From Symsagittifera roscoffensis (lineage: Eukaryota > Xenacoelomorpha > Acoela > Convolutidae): a stretch of 64,000 bases of DNA. Positions 55,017 to 64,000 of the stretch are shown in pieces; the stretch's first letter is position 1; every line of letters starts with the position of its first letter. The notes beneath the pieces were generated by a model. The model saw nothing but the letters and a program-made list of their open reading frames with translations. It was not told the origin of the DNA and searched no databases. The DNA is taken from contig NC_087066.1 of assembly GCF_963678635.1 (NCBI RefSeq), positions 46,905,129 through 46,969,128 on the forward strand, in the 5' to 3' direction. The position numbers and the translations under genes were made by a program.

Positions 55017-55079
55017 TTTGTAAATGTTTTTGTCTAATTTCTAATCTAATTTTGGTTAATTCTAATCTAATAAGGTCTT

Positions 55080-55102
55080 GTTCGAGACTTATGGTCGCAC
55101 CA
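55080..55102 (-). promoter_or_regulatory. primer-binding site of giant element
   Basis: On the sense strand TGGTGCGACCATAAG starts two bases after the 5' LTR. It is complementary to a tRNA ending GGTCGCACCA, and the match continues to a GTTCGA, the conserved T-arm sequence. I cannot assign the tRNA. Confidence 0.75.
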
Positions 55103-55104
55103 GA

Positions 55105-55512
55105 TGAGTTAGGACTGGAGTGTAACTCATAGAGTAATTTCGGATAGGGTACACCGTCTGCTCGTCACGCTATCTTATTTTCGGCCGGATAGATTCGTGC
55201 AACTTCTTAGTCTAATACCGATCCTAATCTTACTCTTATACTATCTAGTCTCAGGTTGTTTAACTAGTCTCTGCTAGGCTCAATAGATCTAGGGTATACT
55301 GGTTTATTGCGGCTGCTGAAGTGCTCGGGAGAGTCCAACTAATTTCTAAGTTAAATTCAAATCTCTCTGGTGCTGAAATTACAAGTAACTTCAGCACTTA
55401 CAAATAAGTGGGTTGTTAGTTAGATGGATCATGATTGGTTAATATTAAATACTTTACATTGGTAAAACATTTAATTTATCCAATCATAAAATATAGTTTA
55501 GATCAGGTTCCA
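55105..55512 (-). repeat. 5' LTR of giant element
   Basis: 408 bp, TGGAACC to CCTAACTCA in sense direction. The U3 side has CCAAT words and a TATTTAATA stretch, but no strong TATA box. The hairpin at 55,370-55,397 would lie near the RNA 5' end. Confidence 0.95.
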
Positions 55513-55631
55513 CGTAGTCCCAAGCTAACATCTCGAAAAAAAGGGCGATCGTCCTGGGATTAAATTGCTAAGGCACGAGTCAAGTTCTTGAGTTTAGTTA
55601 CGTTTCCAGGAATTGGCAAGGAAAAATCTTT

Positions 55632-55964
55632 TCAAAAAAAGCTGGGGTCGCCGCACAAGCTCAGCATTTTGGGGTCGCCGCACAAAATGATTCGCTCGTG
55701 ATCATTTGATCCACTGTCATACCGGATAAAAATTTCAAAATTTTCTGGGATCTCGAAATTTTGCGCAACGGGGACTGGCGGCATATTTACATCTTGCTGC
55801 TTACGTGTGCGCACAGCCGTTAAGATCAGTTTGTCTTTACTTGGAAGGGCAAACTGAGTGGCCAAATAGTTTGTAACTGGCAAAACCGCACTGGAAACTG
55901 CGACAGTCGGGGTAAATCTCTCGCAGAGGTCTTTTAAATGCTTTATGAGCTTTCGGTCATCCAT
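55632..55964 (-). CDS. unknown short protein or first exon, 110 codons
   Basis: The ATG at 55,964 is in good context (GAAAAATGG). The frame has balanced composition (LCERFTPTVAVSSAVL, PPVPVAQNFEIPENFEIF), no signal peptide and no membrane segment. A possible donor, CCG|GTATGA, lies after EIFIR, so the last ~25 codons could be intronic. The end carries a 15-base direct repeat (GGGGTCGCCGCACAA) giving LCGDPKM and LCGDPSF. The stop is 120 bp from the giant insertion. The family is not recognised. Confidence 0.45.
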   Translation of the reverse strand: MDDRKLIKHLKDLCERFTPTVAVSSAVLPVTNYLATQFALPSKDKLILTAVRTRKQQDVNMPPVPVAQNFEIPENFEIFIRYDSGSNDHERIILCGDPKMLSLCGDPSFF

Positions 55965-57484
55965 TTTTCCCGCTCAAATGTCATGGTAATGCTTTCCACG
56001 CGTCTCAATTAATTCTGTATTGGCGGTTGCTCGACATTTATGTGTTTGATATTTTGAGCAAGTCCCGTTTTCGGTGAATTTTATTTTTTGCTTGAAATAA
56101 AATTCGTGGCCGGACGCTATAAGAATTGGCTTGTTTTTCTATGAAGCTGTGTATTCGAAAAAAGACTCAAACCTAATGTATTTCTTGTTTTTGCGTTTGT
56201 TTATAACTTGAGTGAAGTATAAAGTGACTATCAGAATCCAATTTTTGTCAGAAATTTTACGTCAAATTGTTATGAATTAGTACAAGCAGGTTTCTTAGTG
56301 ATCATAATGGTTTAGCGAAAAGTCTAATTAAAAATTTGTCAATAAGAACCTCAAGTAAATTGAGAAGCCTCATTTAAGCATGTATAACTAAGATGAACCA
56401 AATTTTTCATTTTGATGCGTGCGTTAATTGCAGGATTATTATTGGCGTGATAGGAGCTAGATAAGGAACTCAACCAGCATTTAATTTAGTAATGAAGTGA
56501 CTGTGTGTTAAAATGTAAGGTGTTAAACTGGAAAACAGTAGTTTAATTGTAGTGGATTTAAATTGTTTAGAAGTGAAATAACTAGGTGTTAAAACGTACG
56601 GTGTTAAATTGTATGTCAACAAAATGTAGGACACTAATAGCTTAGCTTTTTTTCTGCGCGCACAAAGGATCTATTGATTTATAAAATCTTTCGAAAAGTT
56701 TTGTAGTTTCTTGCAGCTTTTCAGTTTTTGTTGGTGTGCATTCAGTTTTTTATGTTGGCTGACTGAGAGCAGGCTTGGCAAATGAAAAATTTATCTTTAG
56801 GGCGCAAAAATCTTGGACATACCAGTTTGCTACCGCTCATTTTTGAGCATATCGAGGGTGTCATTATAGCTATATAGAACAAACTTGTAAGCTTTAATCA
56901 ATTTTCGAAACTAAAATTTTTTAATATCATGAATGTCTAATTGGTAATTTTTCTGTGTTTTTAAACAGTGTAGTTTTTTATGCGTGGTGTGCTAAAAGTA
57001 TCTGACGTAAAACTATAATTTAGACATATTCGACAATCATAGTAAATAAGGCAAACAGGACAAGAAATTTTGATGGAAGTGACTAAAAAGATATATACAT
57101 ATTGGAAAAGATTTTTAAAAATTTTTTTTCAAAATTTTTTTGGAGAAATTTTTCGAATTTTGAGCTTTTTGATTCCCAAAATGTCATTGAAAATTTCCAA
57201 AAACTTATTTTACTCGTGTAAAATAAAAAAAAATTATAAACAGTTTTGATGTAGTTCGAATAATAATGTAATTGTGATTTGAATCATGACTGAAAGATCT
57301 TTTATATGATACATCACTCAACCCATCCCGATGTTTTTTGTGGTGCCTCTGAATATGTGGTACATACTCAAATGCAAATTCCTCCCCAGAGTCTCTCAAA
57401 ATTGGTCGGAATAACTACAATTTGTAGAAACTTTTGTTGTGGCTTAAAAATTTTGTTTGGTCTATTTAAAAAAAACCGGAGCAT
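55965..57484. other. intergenic
   Basis: AT-rich sequence. A short minus frame at 57,399-57,300 (EEFAFEYVPHIQRHHKKH) looks faintly protein-like but lacks splice support. Nothing else can be supported. Confidence 0.4.
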
Positions 57485-57850
57485 TATGAGGCCAAACTGT
57501 GCACTGGATAGGCGCACAATTTTTTGTCTGTATGTTCCTGGATTCCAGAGACAAATATTTTCAACAAGTTCCGAAAAGTAAGTGGATTCCACTTAACAAA
57601 GTTTCGTGGATTCCGCGTACAAATAGCTGTAACGTAAATTTTGTCGGCACAATTTGGGGATTTCGCTTACAGTTGCGGATTCCACAATAGCTCAATGTAA
57701 CTATACGCATGACTTATTATTTATTTGTGGTTCTCACAAACTGTTCTGGATTCCGCAAACACAGTTGCGGATTCCGCAAATTTGCCTATTTTTGGAGCAA
57801 ATTTGAGCGGTACAATGTTTTAAATATTTATTTGTGGAATCCAAAACAGC
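57485..57850. repeat. GGATTCCGC-word repeat, second locus
   Basis: The order of blocks follows 18,076-18,260 and then 19,590-19,760: GAGGCCAAACTGTGCACTGG, TTCCTGGATT, TGGATTCCACTTA, GCGGATTCCGCAAA, GAGCGGTACAATGTTTTA, GAAGATCAAAGAAAA. This shows that the two loci near 18-20 kb belong to one repeat family. Confidence 0.65.
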
Positions 57851-57929
57851 AAAGAAGATCAAAGAAAATTCACAGAATGCACAGTTTTGCCTCGTAACAT
57901 GTCTCTGGTTAGAAACATAGTAATTTCAG

Positions 57930-58214
57930 TGTTTTATGGATTGTTGTCTTTTCGAATACACAATGCGCGAGCGGGATGGTTGCCCTTCAAATAAAGAACA
58001 CTACCCGAGGTGTCAACGTTTACTGAAAGAGATAGACTCCTGTTATAAAAATACTGTGGGCAATTGCACTTGGGCTCAGCCGAGAGAAATGAAGGACGGA
58101 TCTGTGGACGAACAAGCTGGATCATTGGCAGAAGATTCAAAAAAAGACAGTCGACTTCAATTAATTATTGTACAAATCGCGGTTTTTTTGATCTCGTGTT
58201 TCAAAGAAAAATGA
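57930..58214 (+). CDS. possible terminal exon, Cys-rich protein with hydrophobic C-terminus
   Basis: It follows a good acceptor (TAATTTCAG, ending 57,929) and ends at TGA 58,212-58,214. It contains GCPSNKEHYPRC, SCYKNTVGNCTW (with an NCT glycosylation sequon), an acidic linker, and the hydrophobic end LQLIIVQIAVFLISC. That pattern fits a secreted or surface protein with a C-terminal membrane or GPI-type anchor. No first exon was found upstream. The family is not recognised. Confidence 0.4.
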   Translation, partial: CFMDCCLFEYTMRERDGCPSNKEHYPRCQRLLKEIDSCYKNTVGNCTWAQPREMKDGSVDEQAGSLAEDSKKDSRLQLIIVQIAVFLISCFKEK

Positions 58215-58479
58215 AACGTTTTTGTTTGAATTATCAAAAAATTAAGATAAATACAAGATACCAAATGTACATGCTTGTAATTTGTGAAGTGCCCAAATTG
58301 TTTTTCGTGATTACCAAGAATTTGAACATAAAAATTGAGGATTTATGAACCCAAAATTTCCTTATTCCAGTTCGAAGTGATGAAGTTGATTTGATTGCAT
58401 AATTCCGCGAAAAGTGTTGTGGCCTATCCCACACACTTGAACTTCCAGTAACGGCCTTTATCATACGAGCAGACTAGGT

Positions 58480-58795
58480 TCAATGATATTCCAGTTCTCG
58501 ATGCACGAAATCAGCCCTTTGGAAGTCAACGAAATTCGTACCCTTGTTGGACCAGATGACGGAAGTCGTTCCTCGTGGAGCAATGAAGCTTTCTATGCCC
58601 AATTCACAGAAATTTGTATCCATTGACAGAAAAAGCACCAAGTGAATGACATGTGTCGTCACACACGTGAATGAGAAGCCCCAAAGCTTCTCTTAGCTTC
58701 GTCGAAACGTTCCCTGTAATGGACAGAAGTAATTTAATCCGCAGTTGGCGAAGGGCGGGTGTCGGAAAACCAGTCGCTCGGATGGCAGGTCACAC
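58480..58795 (-). pseudogene. Pao/BEL-type integrase fragment, damaged
   Basis: One minus frame gives, in integrase order, LPSERL, the first catalytic region (GLNYFCPL), WGFSFTC, HLVLFLSMDT, and the second region APRGTTSVIWSNKGTNFV. This arrangement is characteristic of the Pao/BEL integrase core. Both positions where the family has catalytic Asp appear as Asn, and a TAA interrupts the frame, so it is dead. A second fragment lies at 59,276-59,482. Confidence 0.75.
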
Positions 58796-59275
58796 CTTAT
58801 AGTCGTAATCACCTTTGTTTTTCGTTTTAGACATGACAGTTAAGGATGTTTAATTGAACGTGGTATAGAACCTCAATACAATAGACTCTAGTGATATAAC
58901 AACACGCATATAATCATAACTTTGGTGACAATTCTTTGGTGGAAGTTGATGGTAACATCAGAAAGCGTAGGTTTAGACAAAATAAAATGACGGGATGCTT
59001 GATGTTGGACTCAACCGCTTTAAGATGGCAAATTGACTTCTAGCTATCAGGGGAACGTAGTTTGTCGATTAGGGGTCAAATCAAGTAAAAAAATCTCCTC
59101 CGGGGAGCCAAGTATTTTGGGGAATATGCTACTTTCCGACGTTAATCCTGGGGTTTTCTATGCAGTTTTGGGGTCGAAACGCCCGAAGTTTAACTTAAGG
59201 TCACCCAGGGGTCACCCGTGATCAAACTTCCTTGATTAGGTTCAGGGTTCTCATGGGTGTCCTAACTACCAAGTT

Positions 59276-59482
59276 TTAAACTGGATGGCTTGATCTCCCA
59301 GTAACGGCCTTTATCATACGAGCGAGACTGGGTTCAATGCTATTCCAGTTCTCGATGCCCAAAATTAGCCCTTTAACCGAGTCAACGAAGTTCGTACTAC
59401 TTTTGTTTGAGCAGATGACGGAAGTCGTTCCGCGCGGAGCAAGGAAGCATTCTATGCCCATTTCGCAGGAATTTGTATCCAA
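59276..59482 (-). pseudogene. second Pao/BEL-type integrase fragment
   Basis: It repeats the part of the first fragment from MDT to the GTNFV region and beyond (APRGTTSVICSNKSSTNFV), with its own substitutions and a three-base insertion. The two copies are in the same orientation, ~850 bp apart. No LTRs were recognised around them. Confidence 0.65.
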
Positions 59483-60218
59483 TGTAAACCATTAAAGATG
59501 CGGAGAATGCTGTTTTATATTGATTAAAGTCAAAGTACAACTCTCAAAAAAATGTATGAATTGTGATCTGTGCGGTTACGTCTATGTGTACACAGTAAAA
59601 TGTTGCCTGTTGAAGCGCTCTGTATACGGACTGAAGAGTATGCGAGCAGGAATGGAAGCGGACAAAATGAGTGTATTGACCTGAAAATCATACAATGCCT
59701 AGCAGAAAAAGCTGAGGTAGGAAATCAATCCAACACCAACGCACACAGCTAAGGCGAAGAACGGGTAGTGTTATTCGATGAAAGTATTCAAGGTCGATAT
59801 GCGTCATTTTGTTAATGGCCATATTGAATGAACTGGTGTACCTTTCAAAAAAACCCTATTATTGAAACTTGAGGTAGGAAATTGGCTCAACTAACTCAGA
59901 AAAAAAACAAAAATCTTGGTGGAGGCAACAATCATAGATTTCTATAAACACAAATCCATCATTTTGATTTTTTTATACATTTCAGGCTAAGAAAATGAAA
60001 TTTTGGACTAATTCTTTTCTGATGACTCACTATTTTCTAGAGTTCCTTTTATCCTAGTTTCTACAATTCTTTCGCAGTTTCTTCTAAGTTCGTGCAGTTT
60101 TTGTTCATTTAAACCTACAAGTTTTTAAGATTTAGGATTTATTTTGGTTAATTTTATACTCAAAGTTTACTGTACAGAGTTTACTGCACCATTATTGGTA
60201 TAAAATGCATTTTGTTTT
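59483..60218. other. intergenic
   Basis: No gene supported. The short plus frame at 59,570-59,752 looks mildly protein-like (ALCIRTEEYASRNGSG) but has no splice support. Confidence 0.4.
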
Positions 60219-60418
60219 NNNNNNNNNNNNNNNNNNNNNNNNNNNNNNNNNNNNNNNNNNNNNNNNNNNNNNNNNNNNNNNNNNNNNNNNNNNNNNNNNN
60301 NNNNNNNNNNNNNNNNNNNNNNNNNNNNNNNNNNNNNNNNNNNNNNNNNNNNNNNNNNNNNNNNNNNNNNNNNNNNNNNNNNNNNNNNNNNNNNNNNNNN
60401 NNNNNNNNNNNNNNNNNN
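60219..60418. other. assembly gap, 200 N
   Basis: Exactly 200 undetermined bases, likely a fixed-size scaffold gap. It adjoins AT-rich palindromic repeats, which may have broken the assembly. Confidence 0.95.
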
Positions 60419-60462
60419 AATAAAAAATAAAAATAAAAATTTTTTGTCAAAAACAGGCTAAT

Positions 60463-60492
60463 CATACAATTTCCATATATGGAAATTGTATG
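60463..60492. repeat. perfect 30-nt palindrome
   Basis: CATACAATTTCCATA is followed at once by its exact reverse complement. It belongs to the ATGCTAGTCATACA repeat family that recurs to ~61,425. Confidence 0.9.
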
Positions 60493-60688
60493 CCCAGGTT
60501 GACCTCCATAGACCAAAAATCCTAATCATACAATTCCATAAACTAAGTCTATGAAAAAATACTAGTCAAACAAATTTCATACATTTTGCTAAATTGGTGT
60601 CGTTGAATTTTCGGAAAACTTTTCTCTTGTTTTTGCATAAAATTCGGTGTATCGTACTAAATAAAAAAGAAAACTTTTTGTCAAAAAG

Positions 60689-60736
60689 AATGCTAATCAT
60701 ACAATTTCTATATATGGAAAATGTATGACTAGCATT
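60689..60736. repeat. 48-nt imperfect palindrome
   Basis: The left arm AATGCTAATCATACA and right arm TGTATGACTAGCATT pair with one mismatch around TTTCTATATATGGAAAA. It may be a miniature element reduced to its inverted ends. Confidence 0.75.
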
Positions 60737-61276
60737 TTTTGATGACGACGACAAAATTTTGAAGTATTTTTGAAATTGCCCACAAAAATTTTTTTGTTTT
60801 TTTTTCAACCGCAAATTAATTTTTGTACTCAAACAAACATTTTTTGAAAAAATAAAATTTTGCATGCAAAATTTAATTTTTTGTTTGTATAACGTAAGCC
60901 TGGATATACTAATATTGGATTGTTTTTCCTTTTCTCTTCATAACTTTTTCAAAAACGCTTAAAACTCCTCTTTAATTTGCATGACGTTTTTTTGTATGCC
61001 TTGATCAATGTTTGGTAATTTAAAAATTCAAATTTAAGAAATAATCATCTTAATAATTTATTGTAAAATAATTTAAACGTTCGTTATTTTCGTTATATTA
61101 TTATACGTGTGAGACAGAATTAGCACATTTCCAATGCATTTTCAATGCGATACGGCCAAGTTTTTGGTTACTACCTTTGAGTTACCACGGTTTATGTCAT
61201 TTGTGTTCGGTTTCGAACACAACGAAAAAATTTTGAGAAATTAAAATTTAAGAAATCAGTACTTTTGGTGTTTGGA

Positions 61277-61425
61277 AAAATGCTAGTCATACATTTTCCA
61301 TATATTAAAAAATACTAATTATAGACCTTTCATGCAATTTTCTGTTCTTATGGAATTGCATAAAAAGTGTATGACTAGCATTTTTCCATATATGAAAATT
61401 GTATGACTAGCATTTTTGGTCAACC
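61277..61425. repeat. inverted-repeat cluster, ATGCTAGTCATACA family
   Basis: AAATGCTAGTCATACATTTT at the left is matched by two inverted copies of TGTATGACTAGCATTTT at the right, around an AT-rich core. It is the largest member of the family here, and no target duplication could be identified. Confidence 0.65.
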
Positions 61426-61864
61426 CGGGAAGTCTTGCCATTTCACAACCCCAACTTTGCAACGCAGTTTTAGTAGGATATCATATCAAGGTTGAACTAA
61501 TTAGCTTGCAAGCCAGAATCAGGTCGTGATTTGAATGTCAAACGACTGCAGATCGTTTTCATGAGACTGCTGAACTATATAATAAAGTTCATGTTTCCGT
61601 ATCGGTTCAAGACTTGAATGTCAAAATACTTTCTTCATTTGTTCCGATCATTTTCACAGATGTCCATGAACAAAATTTCCAAACAAGCCAACCATTCATG
61701 GTCATTTGAATACGTTTTGTTTTACACACGCATATTGCATACTAAGTTGCATACTGAAAATAAACAACTGAAATAATAAACAAACACAGTACGCAACAGA
61801 GTTCACTTACAAATATTTGTTCTCTAAAAGAGGTCAGTCTCTCAAAGATTTGGAAAAATATCAC

Positions 61865-61872
61865 TTTATAAA
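61865..61872 (+). promoter_or_regulatory. TATA box of lipocalin gene
   Basis: TTTATAAA lies ~50 bp before the lipocalin ATG. A start site ~25-30 bp downstream would leave a 5' UTR of about 25 bases. Confidence 0.6.
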
Positions 61873-61919
61873 AACCAGTACATAAAAATCAGCAAATTCT
61901 TTGTCCTGCCTGTAAAAAA

Positions 61920-63295
61920 ATGAGTAAAATTTCTTTTTTGCTGATAATTTTCTTCCTTTTTGTGGAAGTTATATTTGCAGATTTCGGTTATGGGAGTTGC
62001 CCCTCTGCCTTGAATGTAGTTCAAGTGACCGAAGAGAACTTTGGGGGTCGCTGGTTTGAGGTCAAAAAGTCAACCAAGCCGTTCGGAAAGTCTAACAGAT
62101 ACCAATGTGGATTTTTTGATGTCTCATTCAGCCGAAACAAAACAGGTAATTCGAATTTTGGGATCAAGTGAAAAAATACTTTTATTGGTTTTTGAAAAAT
62201 TAACATGAACCAAATGAAAGATCCTCCTCAAATTGATTTGGATAAAAATGTCTGTCATAGTAGCTTTCCATCTGACAGTCCGTAAAAGTGGTCTGAAAAA
62301 TCGCTGCTAAATCTAGACGGTTAGGAAAGATAAATTTTTTTGTTTTGCACCGAATTTTTGTGGCTTCATTTTGAGGAAAAAAATGATTTAATTTTTTTAA
62401 ATTTTCTGAAAAGATGTTAAGAAAATATTGAAAAGCATTACCCAAACTGCTACAACTTCAACAAAAGTTCTAGTTTTCTATGTCAATCAAACTGATTTTC
62501 TAGTTTTCCGACCTTTTCATCCACTTTCCACTTATACAAAACGACCTTTTTTGTCACTTTCAAATTACATCAAAAAAGAGCACCAAAGATGGAATCACAC
62601 TCTGGTTGGTTTCCAAAGGGAGAACTTTTGAAGAGAACTGACACATCAAATCCTCGATCCAATGCTCAATAGTTTATTACTAATTGATCCCTTCATATTT
62701 AGAATGGAGTATAAGTCTCAACTCAACAGCTTACACTGGAGAATCGTACAAGTCGAAGCCTCTGAATGCACGGCTAGTTAACCCGGCTTCCAATCGGGGA
62801 CTCTTCTCGGTCGATATGAAGAGCAAGAGTTCAATCGTGCACGGAAAACCGAATTTGTTTGTTGTTCACGTCGACTCAAACTTCGCGTTTGTTTACTACT
62901 GTGAAAACACTGGGTTTATAAAACTCAGTTTGGGTTGGGTTCTATCGCGTGAACAAAATCCGAACCCAATAGCTCTGAAAAAATTTGAGAAGAAATTATC
63001 AAAAATGGACTTAGTTGATCTGAACCGAATGCGATTAGTTGATCAAATCATGTGCCCGCCTAATCCTTTATCACTTTTAACTTTGCCTGGAGTTTCACTT
63101 TCAACTTTGAACGGAGTTCGAACATTGCCAGTTGATCAACTTAGCTCAGAAACCAAAAATGACCTAGAATTTGTGCGATGTGTGATGCAAATTACAGACA
63201 ATTTTTTCTATGATTTGTTGTATTGTCGAGAATTGAGTGACAGAAGAGCAGCTGCAAAAAAGAATGCAAGTTCACAGAATAAAAACTTAATCTAA
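61920..63295 (+). CDS. apolipoprotein-D-like lipocalin, two exons
   Basis: Exon 1 is 61,920-62,145 and exon 2 is 62,703-63,295. Donor ACAG|GTAATT and acceptor ATTTAG agree in phase (1), giving 272 aa. The signal peptide is 1-20 (FLLIIFFLFVEVIFA). The mature protein starts near GSCPSALNVVQV, with the lipocalin GxW motif NFGGRWFEV at 40-48. Later come VVHVDSNFAFVYYC, the WVLSREQNPNP segment that follows the barrel in apolipoprotein D, and VDQIMCPPNP, where a C-terminal Cys would pair with an early one. Such proteins bind small hydrophobic ligands outside the cell. About 80 residues follow the usual end of the fold, including VRCVMQITDNFFYDLLYC, which is unusual. Confidence 0.85.
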
Positions 63296-63339
63296 GTGAA
63301 TTTTCTTGAAAGTTTTTAGCCATTTGTACTTTGTAATTT

Positions 63340-63345
63340 AATAAA
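63340..63345 (+). terminator. poly(A) signal of lipocalin gene
   Basis: AATAAA lies 45 bp after the stop codon, a typical short 3' UTR. Confidence 0.75.
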
Positions 63346-63770
63346 ATTGCCTCTCACGATCATTCTAACCGCTCTTTTTTTGGGCGAGATGGACATAAAT
63401 GTATAAGAAAGTCTCCCAGAAACTATTTTAACAGACAAACGTTCAAATATTCTTTTAATAGGCATAGAATTTAATGCAATGGTGTTTTGATTCAAATTAT
63501 TTTAATTGCTCACCAATTTTTTCATGAAATTCATTGATGATGAGCGTAAAAGTTTCCACCGTGAACCGGTTCATTAAATGAAATTACAGTTGAGTCCTTT
63601 TTCCTTTGATTGCTTTTTTCGAAAAGTGAGGGGATTTTCAAAAAATGGAGCAGATTTTGTAAACTAGTATCGAATGGAGTCATTACCAAAGTGAGCCGGT
63701 AAAAAAAGTCGTATTTCTGAGTGAAGCGGCTGACAAAATCCCCACCCCTTTAGCCTAAACCTTTCTTTGT
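63346..63770. other. intergenic
   Basis: No feature seen. It separates the lipocalin gene from the convergent partial gene at the right edge. Confidence 0.4.
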
Positions 63771-64000
63771 TCAGATTGATCGAGGTTCGGTTATTCGATA
63801 CTGTGCGCTCAATCTTCGTAAGCTAGTTAAAATGGCTCGGACACTAAAGTTTACCTCGTATTGTCGGCAATACAAACATTCATCGTCGTTAATCCATAAA
63901 AAAACCAAAAAACTGCTATGAATCGCATCCATAACATTACCTTTTTCAGTACAAACCCGCATAAGAAATTGGCGCAAGCTAGCCAAAACAACCGGTGATC
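63771..64000 (-). CDS. C-terminal part of an unknown gene, runs off the edge
   Basis: A minus frame is open from the window edge to TGA at 63,771-63,773. It reads protein-like throughout (SLRQFLMRVCTEKG, INDDECLYCRQYE, AILTSLRRLSAQYRI). Possible donors at AAAAAG|GTAATG and TACGAG|GTAAAC mean it may instead end in one or two exons. The two Cys in CLYC could bind metal or form a disulphide. The family is not recognised. Confidence 0.35.
   Translation of the reverse strand, partial: SPVVLASLRQFLMRVCTEKGNVMDAIHSSFLVFLWINDDECLYCRQYEVNFSVRAILTSLRRLSAQYRITEPRSI

Larger units (their letters stand above)
36564..55512 (-). mobile_element. giant Ty3/gypsy-class LTR element, 18.95 kb
   Basis: Two 408-bp LTRs with TG...CA ends (36,564-36,971 and 55,105-55,512) read as identical. 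CGTA flanks the element on both sides (36,560-36,563 and 55,513-55,516). Sense is the genomic minus strand. The 2218-aa Gag-Pol has protease, reverse transcriptase, RNase H and integrase in Ty3/gypsy order with a GPY module at the end. Typical elements of this group are 5-10 kb. Here extra length comes from two ORFs before gag and a ~6.5-kb accessory and envelope block after pol. Identical LTRs point to very recent insertion. Most ORFs are intact, with the exceptions noted in their entries. A 3.1-kb deletion relative lies at 23,522-26,642 in opposite orientation. Confidence 0.95.

Noticed and set aside
57205-57399. 64-codon minus frame with EEFAFEYVPHIQRHHKKH
   Set aside because: Mildly protein-like, but it degrades into low complexity and has no clear start or splice sites.
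60181-60516. frames across the N run
   Set aside because: They consist of undetermined bases and carry no information.

Overview
This window looks like an intron-containing invertebrate animal genome: AT-rich, gene-poor and full of mobile DNA. Coding exons are joined by GT-AG introns, and the two best-supported genes (a BRICHOS-type membrane protein and an apolipoprotein-D-like lipocalin) are animal families. I cannot fix the phylum. No rRNA, tRNA, CRISPR array or bacterial operon was seen.

Layout. 1-10.8 kb: AT-rich intergenic DNA with a decayed retroelement-like frame and one doubtful exon. 10.84-14.22 kb (minus): a four-exon gene for a type II membrane protein with a BRICHOS-like domain. 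14.2-23.5 kb: intergenic DNA with hAT-type miniature elements, reiterated GGATTCCGC words and a decayed reading frame. 23.52-26.64 kb (plus): a 3.1-kb non-autonomous LTR element with a 4-bp target duplication. 26.67-30.47 kb (minus): a PPxY-rich gene and a possible last exon, inside a cluster of ~200-bp elements that make 8-bp target duplications. 30.8-35.5 kb: ~550-bp dispersed repeats, a 23-bp minisatellite and a hAT fragment, then the first exon of a secreted protein (plus).

The main feature is 36,564-55,512 (minus): an 18.95-kb Ty3/gypsy-class LTR element with 408-bp LTRs that I read as identical and a CGTA duplication, so a young insertion. In sense order it holds a primer-binding site, a conserved 77-codon leader ORF, two unknown ORFs (155 and 533 aa), a one-frame 2218-aa Gag-Pol, then a packed accessory block. 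The block has a 50-codon frame without ATG, two tiny hydrophobic proteins, a 378-codon frame without any ATG, an envelope-like gene broken or frameshifted at a T6C run, and a 597-aa unknown protein. Several accessory ORFs are joined by ATGA stop-start overlaps. The 3.1-kb element is an internally deleted relative of it. It keeps the LTR, primer site, leader ORF, the start of the 155-aa ORF and 3' noncoding hairpins. Comparing the two shows paired base changes in RNA hairpins in the LTR and 3' region.

After the giant element, 55.6-64 kb holds an unknown short gene, a Cys-rich terminal exon, two damaged Pao/BEL integrase fragments, a 200-N gap, a palindromic miniature-element cluster, the lipocalin gene with TATA box and poly(A) signal, and a partial gene running off the right edge.
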